Shown: one piece after another, positions 28,161-35,735 of the stretch
Numbering within the stretch: position 1 is the first letter of the stretch
Layout of the letters: each line of letters begins with the position of its first letter
DNA from: Chryseobacterium taichungense
GTDB taxonomy: Bacteria; Bacteroidota; Bacteroidia; Flavobacteriales; Weeksellaceae
Assembly: GCF_900109935.1 (NCBI RefSeq)
Contig: NZ_FOBV01000002.1
Coordinates: forward strand, 372,001-436,000
Reading direction: 5' to 3'
Length of the DNA: 64,000 nt
The notes under the pieces: model-generated
Told to the model about the DNA's origin: nothing
The model's database searches: none
What the model saw: only the letters and a program-made list of their open reading frames with translations
Program-made: the position numbers and the translations under genes

Positions 28161-28177
28161 ATGGCATAATAATAGGT
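28161..28177 (+). promoter_or_regulatory. Weak sigma-54-like motif upstream of the SDR gene
   Basis: ATGGCATAATAATAGGT: -24 box TGGCA (28162-28166), five bases, then ATAGG where ATTGC/T would be expected. The G at -13 is kept. The predicted leader is about 24 nt, the same as at three stronger sites, which is the main reason to list it. Confidence 0.3.
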
Positions 28178-28211
28178 TCGTTATAGATAACTAACCAAAA
28201 CCAATTGCAAA

Positions 28212-29210
28212 ATGAAATCCAATAATGAAATTCAACAAAGCCTTAGAGGAAAAACAGTAGTGATCACCGGAGGAAGCAGTGGAGTAGGAAGAGCTGCTGC
28301 CGAAGCGTTTGCCCTGGAAGGCTGCAATATAGTAGTCGCCGCAAGAGGGAAAGAAGCGCTGGATGAAACGGTAGATTTATGCCGAGATCTGGGCGTTGCC
28401 GCACTGGCGGTACCAACTGATGTATCAATCGCTGCAGATGTTCAGAACCTGGCGAATAAAGCATTACAATTCAATGGCAGAATCGATATTTGGATCAATA
28501 ATGCAGGGGTAATGGCAAGTGGAAAGTTTGAGGAAATCCCGATGGATGTAAACGAGCAGGTCATTAAAACCAATCTTTTCGGCTACATGCATGGTGCTTA
28601 CAGTGTTTTGCCGATTTTTAAAAGACAGGAGGAAGGGGTGCTGATTAACAATGTTTCGATAGGCGGATTCATGCCGGCTCCTTACAGCGCAGTCTATTCT
28701 GCCACAAAATTTGGAATCCGTGGGATGATGGAATGTCTTCATGGTGAAATTTCAGATTTCCCTAATGTCTATATCTGTAATCTTTACCCACAAATACAAC
28801 GATCCACCGGAAATATGCATTCGGCGAAGTTTTCCGGTCTGGATTTTAAAATTCCGCCTTTTGCTGCGGATCCCAGAGATACAGCTGCGAAATTTGTCGA
28901 ACTGGCAAAAAATCCTCAAAAAGACATGTTTCCGGATGTTACTTCAAAACTCTTAACAGGAATGTACAGGTTATTTCCAAAACCTGTTATTAATACCGCT
29001 TCAGCCGGAATGAGACTAATGATGAAATTAAAAAATGCTCCTTCAGACTCAGGAAATGTTTTAGAACCTTCAACTCAGCCACACAAAATTTATGGGGAAA
29101 CGATGTTGCCTGTTCCGTCAAAAAAGACAAGATTAGCAGTACTGGCCGGACTAGGATTGGGACTTGCTTACATGTTTCTTAAAGTAAAATCTTCCGGAAG
29201 TGAAGAATAA
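28212..29210 (+). CDS. Short-chain dehydrogenase/reductase with C-terminal hydrophobic tail
   Basis: 332 residues. Classical SDR fold: cofactor loop TGGSSGVGR (19-27), NNAGVMASG (96-104) and catalytic Ser149, Tyr162 and Lys166 (SAVYSATKFG). It is longer than the usual 250 residues: a tail of about 60 residues ends in a short hydrophobic segment (LAVLAGLGLGLAYMFL, about 308-323) that may anchor it to the membrane. Substrate unknown. The gene is monocistronic, with a strong terminator at 29254. Confidence 0.88.
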   Translation: MKSNNEIQQSLRGKTVVITGGSSGVGRAAAEAFALEGCNIVVAARGKEALDETVDLCRDLGVAALAVPTDVSIAADVQNLANKALQFNGRIDIWINNAGVMASGKFEEIPMDVNEQVIKTNLFGYMHGAYSVLPIFKRQEEGVLINNVSIGGFMPAPYSAVYSATKFGIRGMMECLHGEISDFPNVYICNLYPQIQRSTGNMHSAKFSGLDFKIPPFAADPRDTAAKFVELAKNPQKDMFPDVTSKLLTGMYRLFPKPVINTASAGMRLMMKLKNAPSDSGNVLEPSTQPHKIYGETMLPVPSKKTRLAVLAGLGLGLAYMFLKVKSSGSEE

Positions 29211-29253
29211 AGATTAAATATTACAAGAGATTTATAAATAGCATACAGGGAAA

Positions 29254-29291
29254 TTTCCGGGCAAATCGAAGATTTGCCCGGAAACTTTTTT
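29254..29291 (+). terminator. Rho-independent terminator, 14-bp stem
   Basis: TTTCCGGGCAAATC (29254-29267), loop GAA, GATTTGCCCGGAAA (29271-29284), then CTTTTTT. It ends the SDR transcript and is one of the strongest terminators in the window. Confidence 0.9.
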
Positions 29292-29360
29292 ATGTAAAAT
29301 GATTTTAAACATTTATGAATAAATTAGCTGTTATTGTATGCATAATTAATTTTAAACTTA

Positions 29361-29368
29361 TACTTTTG
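29361..29368 (+). promoter_or_regulatory. Bacteroidota-type -7 box
   Basis: TACTTTTG matches the TAnnTTTG -7 consensus, 58 bp before the ATG of the 599-residue protein. A TTG lies 24 bp upstream (29334-29336), slightly farther than the usual -33 spacing, so support is partial. Confidence 0.4.
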
Positions 29369-29426
29369 TGCCAGTGAATAGTTGATGGGAATTTAGAGGT
29401 AAAAAATTATTTTAATCAATATAAAA

Positions 29427-31226
29427 ATGATCAAAAAGCCTTTGCACAATTTCCATATTCCCGTTATGGGATTGGCTTATACGATAGACAGTCCTATCCG
29501 TGTAGCGCAATACGGTATTTCATCCGTAGTTTCTATAATCGATGATGAGATTATAGAGAAAATGAAAAATTTTTACAGTACAAAATTCAACCTGAATTAC
29601 ACAAGTATTTCCACCAGGGTGGAAGACTACCGTGCAAAAAGGATCACCGCATATCTTGACATGCTGGATGATATCGTTAATGAAAAGTTCGAAGCCTTTA
29701 AAGAAGAGATTTCAAAGAACAAAACAGCACTGATGAATTTTGTGGAAATGCTTCCCGGTACCTCAGAAGTAAAAACCGGATTACAGAATTTCCTTACCCA
29801 AAAAGAGGGTATTACTTTATCTATTAAAGGCTTTATCGAAAAACACCTTTCTCCCGGAAATATTGACGTCAATATTATGACTAAGGTAGATAAGGACAAT
29901 TTTAAAAATCATCAGCAATTGCCCGTCATATACAATGATGCGCATGCTTCGTTACGTGGTTTTGCCAAAAGCAGATTGTCGTCTTCCATGGTTCTTTCTG
30001 CAGGAATGAATCCCCGGTTGTACAGTTATATAGAAGAATTTGACGATTTTTATCCGGATGAAAACGGAAATATTAAAAAGAAAATTATCCTAAAGGTCAG
30101 TGATTTCCGTTCGGCGATGATTCAGGGGAATTTTTTGGCTAAAAAGGGACTTTGGGTTTCAGAATACAGAATTGAATCCGGACTAAACTGTGGCGGACAC
30201 GCTTTTGCGACCGAAGGCTTATTGCTGGGCCCAATTCTCGAAGAATTTAAACATAAAAAACATGAGCTTGTTGAATCTTCGCATCTACTGATGATTAAAG
30301 CATTGGAACAGAAGGGAAAATGTACGGTTACAAAGCCATTGGATATGAAAATAACCGTGCAGGGTGGAGTAGGAACAGCCGAAGAGCATGAATTTCTTCT
30401 TAATACTTATCATGTTGACAGTGTCGGTTGGGGATCGCCTTTCCTGCTCGTTCCGGAAGCTACATCTGTAGATCAGGAGACACGAAAACTTCTTTTGGAA
30501 TCGAAAGAAAAAGATTTTTATATCAGTCATCTCTCACCGCTTGGAGTACCTTTTAATACGGTTAAAGGATCGTCCAATGAAATGATCAGGCATCAGAAAC
30601 AAGCTAAAAACCGTTTTGGTAGTTCCTGCCCGAAAAAACTGCTGGCATTAAGCAAAGAATATTCACCGGAAGGAATTTGTACTGCCTCAAAAAAATATCA
30701 GGATCTAAAGTTGGAGGAACTTAGAGCTGAAAAAAATACAATTTCACCTGAAGCTTATTCTAAGAAAAAAGAAAAGATCACTGAAAAAGCCTGCCTTTGT
30801 GTAGGACTTGTAAATTCAGCATATCTCGAAAACGGACTGGAAATAAAAGGTGAAAAACAAGGTGTTGTAATCTGCCCCGGACCAAACCTGGCGTATTTTG
30901 ATAAGGAAATTTCACTTTCTGAAATGGTAAAGCATATTTACGGGAAAGCCAATGTTATTTCACACAAAAGCAGACCTAATATTTTTATTAATGAATTGAA
31001 AATGTATATAGATTATCTTAAAAATGAGATTGAAGAATGGCGTGGAAATTTCACTACAGGCCAGATAAAAAAATGGAAAGTTTTTAAGGAAAATCTTTTA
31101 CAAGGGATCGACTATTATGAAAATTTACTGCAAAAAACGGATTTTTTCAAAAAAGATCTCAATATCAAATGTCATTTACAGCACAGTAAAATTTTGATTT
31201 CCAAGATCGAAATTCCTGAAAAATAA
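29427..31226 (+). CDS. Uncharacterised FMN-barrel-like protein with cysteine-rich C-terminal half
   Basis: 599 residues, soluble, function not established. The start NFHIPVMGLAYTIDSPIRVAQYGISS and the middle VQGGVGTAEEHEFLL (311-325) followed by DSVGWGSPFLL (331-341) resemble phosphate-binding loops of FMN-dependent TIM-barrel oxidoreductases such as nitronate monooxygenases or the glutamate synthase barrel. GLNCGGHAFATEG (252-264) is reminiscent of a flavin or substrate loop. The C-terminal half adds Cys401, Cys418, Cys456, Cys458 and Cys483, spaced so that an Fe-S cluster is possible. It is monocistronic, with its own promoter and terminator. A nitronate or glutamate substrate is not proven. 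Confidence 0.55.
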   Translation: MIKKPLHNFHIPVMGLAYTIDSPIRVAQYGISSVVSIIDDEIIEKMKNFYSTKFNLNYTSISTRVEDYRAKRITAYLDMLDDIVNEKFEAFKEEISKNKTALMNFVEMLPGTSEVKTGLQNFLTQKEGITLSIKGFIEKHLSPGNIDVNIMTKVDKDNFKNHQQLPVIYNDAHASLRGFAKSRLSSSMVLSAGMNPRLYSYIEEFDDFYPDENGNIKKKIILKVSDFRSAMIQGNFLAKKGLWVSEYRIESGLNCGGHAFATEGLLLGPILEEFKHKKHELVESSHLLMIKALEQKGKCTVTKPLDMKITVQGGVGTAEEHEFLLNTYHVDSVGWGSPFLLVPEATSVDQETRKLLLESKEKDFYISHLSPLGVPFNTVKGSSNEMIRHQKQAKNRFGSSCPKKLLALSKEYSPEGICTASKKYQDLKLEELRAEKNTISPEAYSKKKEKITEKACLCVGLVNSAYLENGLEIKGEKQGVVICPGPNLAYFDKEISLSEMVKHIYGKANVISHKSRPNIFINELKMYIDYLKNEIEEWRGNFTTGQIKKWKVFKENLLQGIDYYENLLQKTDFFKKDLNIKCHLQHSKILISKIEIPEK

Positions 31227-31230
31227 GATC

Positions 31231-31267
31231 AAACAACCTTCAATAATTTTGAAGGTTGTTTTTTTTT
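31231..31267. terminator. Bidirectional terminator between convergent genes
   Basis: AAACAACCTTCAA (31231-31243) pairs perfectly with TTGAAGGTTGTTT (31249-31261), followed by TTTTTT on the plus strand and TTATTT a few bases beyond the stem on the minus strand. It serves the 599-residue protein and probably the convergent VOC gene. Confidence 0.85.
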
Positions 31268-31273
31268 ATCACT

Positions 31274-31678
31274 CTATGCAAATTTATTTTTCGCTTGTTC
31301 ATTTACAGGAGTGAAAAAATTAATCAGATTCCCATCCGGATCCCGGAACAATAATGATCTGTTACCCCAAGGCATTGTGGTCGGTTTTTGAACAATTTCA
31401 TGGGTTAAATCTTTAATCCTTTCATAATCATCGTCTACATTTTCTACGAGAAATTCTATGATTACACTTCTGTTAGCAGCAGGCTCGGCGGTTCCTTCTC
31501 CAAAAAAAGCTAAGGTTCGGTTACTTCCAATGGCCAGAGTAAAAGAATTTGATAGTATTTCTGCAAAGTCATCTGTTGACCATTTGGCTGTCGCTTCTGT
31601 CGCCTGTTCATAGAATTTTACCAATCTTTTAATGTCGGAAGTAATTATTCTTAATGATACTAAATTTGTCTTGTTCAT
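31274..31678 (-). CDS. VOC-family (glyoxalase/dioxygenase-like) protein
   Basis: 134 residues. Two beta-alpha-beta-beta-beta modules: LVSLRIITSDIKRLVKFYEQ at the start and VIIEFLVENVDDDYERI in the middle. The end LLFRDPDGNLINFFTPV is the standard VOC closing motif with a metal-ligand-like position. Relatives include glyoxalase and antibiotic-resistance proteins; this one's substrate is unknown. It lies 69 bp downstream of the efflux operon's tolC-type gene in the same direction and may be read through from it. Confidence 0.82.
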   Translation of the reverse strand: MNKTNLVSLRIITSDIKRLVKFYEQATEATAKWSTDDFAEILSNSFTLAIGSNRTLAFFGEGTAEPAANRSVIIEFLVENVDDDYERIKDLTHEIVQKPTTMPWGNRSLLFRDPDGNLINFFTPVNEQAKNKFA

Positions 31679-31747
31679 TTTTTGTTATATTATTAATACA
31701 AAGGTAAAATGGAGTTGCGACAACAGTATGTCAGGAATAATTAAATT

Positions 31748-33034
31748 TTACAATCCGTTTTCTAAAACCCTAAGCAGTTCAGTCTGCTGCATAACATCAT
31801 TTTTACTGCTGATTACGTTATAATTAGCCTGTAGCCAGTTGTTTCTTACCAGGAAAAAAGTGTAGGCATCCATCAGTCCCTCCTTATATTTTTCTTCAGA
31901 TTTTTGGAATGATAACTTTTGATTTTCGAAGTTGGCTGAAAGCAGGTTGTATTTTTCCTGGGCATTCAAAAATTGTGCTTTAATGGAATTGATACTTTTT
32001 GTTAAATCATTAATAATAATGTCTTTATCATAATTGGAATTAATGACATTCAGTTTGGCGATCTCTACATTATTCTTTACCTGTAATTTGTTGAAAACCG
32101 GAATATTGAGCCCAAAAGATAATTGTTGATTTTTATTAAGTTTTATCTGTTCTGAAAAATCAGCAGCGGGTTGTCCTAAAATTTTATTGTAAAAGCTTGA
32201 CCAGGTATAAGAACCGTTCAGGGTCGGCAGATATGCTGATCTTGCAATATCTACATTTTTCTGTTGTGCCTGAATTTCCTTTAAAACAGACTGATAAGCC
32301 GGATTTTTTTCTAAAAGGTTCTGAACAAAATTGCGGTCATTAAAATTTGAATCAATAAGATGCTCTTCAGTCATGGTAAAATCAAGCGTGTCTTTTGTAA
32401 TCGCTAGTGCATTCAGCAGATTGATTTTTGAAAGGTCCCTGGAATTCTTAGCTGTCACCCATTGTTCCTGCATTGTTCCAAGGTTGGCTTTGATATCATA
32501 AATATCACTTTTCGGACGATTTCCTATTTCGACCTCCTTTTCAGTACGTTTGATCTGGTCTTCAATTCCAGAAAGCTGAGTTTCCAAAACCTCCAGCCAG
32601 CTTTTACTGTTCTGATAGGCGAAAAACATCATAATCACATTCATTTTAACCTCATTCTGAGCCAGCTTCATTTTGTAAACCGAGCTTTCCTTGTTAATTT
32701 TAGAAAGAGAAATGGTAAGGTAATTTCTCCAGTTCATCAGTTCCCAGTTGGCTTGTGCATAGATCTGGTCATATTGTGTATTAATAGCCTCTCTCTGGTT
32801 AGTATTCTGATTAATAGAAGATCCGAAGCCATAATTATGACTTACTCCGGCATTTACAGACGGAAGCAGCATTCCTTTGGCAGCAGAAATTTCTCTTTCA
32901 TTTTTGCGGACATTCACCGTTGATTTCATTACTGAAGGGTGATTAGCGGCAGCATAATCCAGGCATTGTTTCAGCGTCCAGCTTTCCTGGGCTGAAAGAA
33001 AATTGATAAATAATATGAAGAATAGTTTTTTCAT
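31748..33034 (-). CDS. TolC-family outer-membrane efflux channel
   Basis: 428 residues with a signal peptide (to about 15) and two outer-membrane efflux protein repeats. It is built of long amphipathic helices and begins WTLKQCLDYAAANHPSV, typical of TolC/OprM-type channels. It would form the exit duct for the ATP-driven permeases encoded upstream. Last gene of the operon 40990-31748, 85 bp after the second permease gene. Confidence 0.9.
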   Translation of the reverse strand: MKKLFFILFINFLSAQESWTLKQCLDYAAANHPSVMKSTVNVRKNEREISAAKGMLLPSVNAGVSHNYGFGSSINQNTNQREAINTQYDQIYAQANWELMNWRNYLTISLSKINKESSVYKMKLAQNEVKMNVIMMFFAYQNSKSWLEVLETQLSGIEDQIKRTEKEVEIGNRPKSDIYDIKANLGTMQEQWVTAKNSRDLSKINLLNALAITKDTLDFTMTEEHLIDSNFNDRNFVQNLLEKNPAYQSVLKEIQAQQKNVDIARSAYLPTLNGSYTWSSFYNKILGQPAADFSEQIKLNKNQQLSFGLNIPVFNKLQVKNNVEIAKLNVINSNYDKDIIINDLTKSINSIKAQFLNAQEKYNLLSANFENQKLSFQKSEEKYKEGLMDAYTFFLVRNNWLQANYNVISSKNDVMQQTELLRVLENGL

Positions 33035-33119
33035 TGTTTTATACGGTTGGATGAGGAATGCTGGAAGATGGAAGTTTGATTGTCGTTTATAAAAAACTTT
33101 CTGCTTTCATCATCCAGCT

Positions 33120-35537
33120 TTATTCATATTTTAGGTATTTCACAAGATTGATTTTTGTAGCGCGGTATGCTTTGAAGCTAACGACTATGAACGTCAGAAT
33201 TAATAATAAAACCAGACTCAAAACATATGGCCAGACTGGCATGTCAATTCTGTAAGCGAAATCTTTCAACCACTCATTCATTGCATAGTAACCGAATGGA
33301 ATACTGATAAAAACGGCAAGGACACAAATCAACAGAAATCTTTTGGTTAAGTCCCAGACAATTGTTTTCTCGTCTGCACCCAACGTTTTTTTGATGGCGA
33401 CATCTTTTAATTTCTGTTCAATTAATAATGATGATAAAGCAAATAACCCTAACAATGCGATCACAAGAACGACAATATTCAGAATTGTGAAAAGTGTTTG
33501 TTGTTTCTGAAATTTTTCAAATGTTTTGGCAAATTGCTTATCTACAAATTCAAAATCATAAGGATAGCCGGGTTCCGCTTTTGTGGTCCAGAATTCTTTG
33601 ATGCGTTCCAACGTTCCGTTGATGTCATTTTCAGAAACTTTGATCTGTAGATTGTTCATATTATTCTTCACCCAGTTTCTGTCATAGTTGAAGTAAACAA
33701 TCGGCTCCACAGGCTGGTTTACACCGCTGTAATTGACATCTTTTACCACGCCAAGAATTTTATATTTTTTCTTACCATCCCAACCGGTGAAAAATTCTTT
33801 TCCCAAAGCTGTGTTCGGATTGTATCCCAATTTACCGGCAAAAGTTTCGTTGACCACAGCACCATTAATGGTGTCGGAAGCTTTCTTCCAATCCAAATCC
33901 CTTCCGGAAACAAATTTCACTTTATAGAATTTCAGAAAATTCTCATCAATACCGCCAAGCATTGTCTGAGCTGTTTTGGTCGTATCTGTAGACAATTTTA
34001 CAATTGAGGCATTGGCAGTTCCATTTCCTATCGAATTAACAGAACCTGTAATGTCCTTTACTCCGGGAATCCTTGCCAGTTCCGCTTTCAGTCTTTTATA
34101 TTTATTGACATTGAAATTATTTTCCCAGCTTCCTTTTTTGAAATTAATCTGAATTGCCTGGTCGCCTTTGAACCCCAAATCCTTATTCATCATATAGCCG
34201 ACCTGAGCATGGATTATCAATGAGCAGATGATGAAAAATGATGAGATGATCAATTGCAAGGTCAGGATAGAATTTCTTAACCAAATTCCGTTTTTGCTTC
34301 TAGCGAAATTACCTTTCAGTGTATTGATCGGCTTGAAATTCGACAGATAAAGTGCCGGAATCAATCCTGAAATCAATGAAAAGACTATCAGTAATAATCC
34401 TGTGTAAATAAAGAGATTCGGATCAATTAGCTTAATATCTTTGCTTAGGAATTTGTTGTAAGAAGGCAGGAGCAGCTCCACCATTGCAAAAGCAACTACA
34501 TAAGCTACCAGACAAATCATAAAAGTCTCAAGCAAAAACTGTAAAACCAAAGCTGTTTTTGAACTTCCCACTACTTTTCTTACACCAACCTCTTTCGCCC
34601 TTTGAGAGGCTTGAGCGGTCTTAAGATTAATTAAATTGATTCCCGACAAGGCTAAAATCAAAACAGATAATCCCAGCAGAATCATAATCGATTTTTTGTC
34701 GCCTTTGCTGATGCCGTCACTTCTGGCATCCAGTTTCATCTTGCTGACTGGCGTCAGATAGACCGCTGTCTGCTTTTTATCATCTGTCTTATAACCAAAT
34801 TCTTTGGCTGAAATTTTGTCCTGTTCCTGCATCTGTTTTGACAATTTATGTTCCAGCACTTGGATGTCCGTTCCAGGTTTAACCTTGAAAAAACCATTGT
34901 AACTATAGCTCGTCCACTGGTCTTTAGACTGCTCCAGATAAGGATTTCTGTAAATAAAGCCCGGCTTGAAAACAGTGTTGCCTTCCGGAAGTTTATAAAT
35001 CGCTGTGACTACATAATTCTTTTCATTCGAATCATTTTTAATGGATTTTCCAATAGCATTGAGATAATCATCTCCGAAAAGCAGGCGCGCTGTTTCCAAT
35101 GACAAGGCTATTTTTCCATCGTCCGACAAAGCATTTTGAAAATTTCCTGCCACCTTTTCGAAAGTGAAGAATCTGAAAAAAGAATCTACCGATGCAGTTC
35201 CCGAAGTATAGGCTGAATTCCCGCCAAAGCTGAGTTTCTGCTTTCCCCAATCATTGAGAATCGTAGCATCTTCAATCTCGGAAAATTTTTCTTTCGAGAC
35301 AAAAATTTCCGGATAGCTGGAGCTGGATATTATTCCAAAGGCAGCATTGCCGTTTTCTACGAAATAGATATTCTCCTTGTCCGGAATCCATTGTTCATAA
35401 GATTTTTCGTCCTGCCAATGGATAAATATCAACAGGAAAACACACAGCCCGACACTCAGCCCCAACACATTGATGATGGTGGAAAGCCAGTTTTTTCTGT
35501 AATTGATGAATGCTATTTTGAGCCAGTTTTTTAACAT
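33120..35537 (-). CDS. FtsX/MacB-type ABC permease, second copy
   Basis: 805 residues. It has an N-terminal helix (about 18-40), a MacB-like periplasmic domain (to about 280), a first FtsX domain whose three helices start near 285, a second membrane/periplasmic block, and a second FtsX domain (about 680-800) ending INLVKYLKYE. Such double-FtsX permeases are typical of Bacteroidota and work with a LolD/MacB ATPase. Its sequence closely follows that of the permease at 35709-38123 over the full length, so they arose by tandem duplication and may form a heterodimer. Confidence 0.9.
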   Translation of the reverse strand: MLKNWLKIAFINYRKNWLSTIINVLGLSVGLCVFLLIFIHWQDEKSYEQWIPDKENIYFVENGNAAFGIISSSSYPEIFVSKEKFSEIEDATILNDWGKQKLSFGGNSAYTSGTASVDSFFRFFTFEKVAGNFQNALSDDGKIALSLETARLLFGDDYLNAIGKSIKNDSNEKNYVVTAIYKLPEGNTVFKPGFIYRNPYLEQSKDQWTSYSYNGFFKVKPGTDIQVLEHKLSKQMQEQDKISAKEFGYKTDDKKQTAVYLTPVSKMKLDARSDGISKGDKKSIMILLGLSVLILALSGINLINLKTAQASQRAKEVGVRKVVGSSKTALVLQFLLETFMICLVAYVVAFAMVELLLPSYNKFLSKDIKLIDPNLFIYTGLLLIVFSLISGLIPALYLSNFKPINTLKGNFARSKNGIWLRNSILTLQLIISSFFIICSLIIHAQVGYMMNKDLGFKGDQAIQINFKKGSWENNFNVNKYKRLKAELARIPGVKDITGSVNSIGNGTANASIVKLSTDTTKTAQTMLGGIDENFLKFYKVKFVSGRDLDWKKASDTINGAVVNETFAGKLGYNPNTALGKEFFTGWDGKKKYKILGVVKDVNYSGVNQPVEPIVYFNYDRNWVKNNMNNLQIKVSENDINGTLERIKEFWTTKAEPGYPYDFEFVDKQFAKTFEKFQKQQTLFTILNIVVLVIALLGLFALSSLLIEQKLKDVAIKKTLGADEKTIVWDLTKRFLLICVLAVFISIPFGYYAMNEWLKDFAYRIDMPVWPYVLSLVLLLILTFIVVSFKAYRATKINLVKYLKYE

Positions 35538-35631
35538 AATTGTAGTTTTTTAGGTTGGAAGATGGATGAGGGAAGGTGGATGTTAATTATTGTACGGAAA
35601 AACTTCTAGCTTCCATCTTTTAGCTTCCATC

Positions 35632-35735
35632 TTATTCGTATTTCAAATATTTCACAAGCTTCCATAGGTTTAACCTGCGGCTATTTATATTGAACCCTTC
35701 GGGTTCGTTTATTCATATTTTAAATATTTCACAAG
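35632..35735. repeat. Duplicated permease 3' end around a small intergenic repeat
   Basis: TTATTCGTATTTCAAATATT (start 35632) nearly repeats TTATTCATATTTTAAATATT at 35709, the last codons of the first permease gene read on the plus strand; the match runs about 27 bp. On the minus strand 35632-35658 encodes LVKYLKYE and a stop. Between the copies lies a 47-50 bp insert with AGGTT-T-AACCT and GAACCC-TTC-GGGTTC hairpins (the latter at 35692-35706). Confidence 0.7.

Noticed and set aside
31274..31678. VOC gene as part of the efflux operon
   Set aside because: Same direction and only 69 bp away, but VOC proteins have no known link to MacB-type pumps and no shared signal is visible; left as a separate gene.
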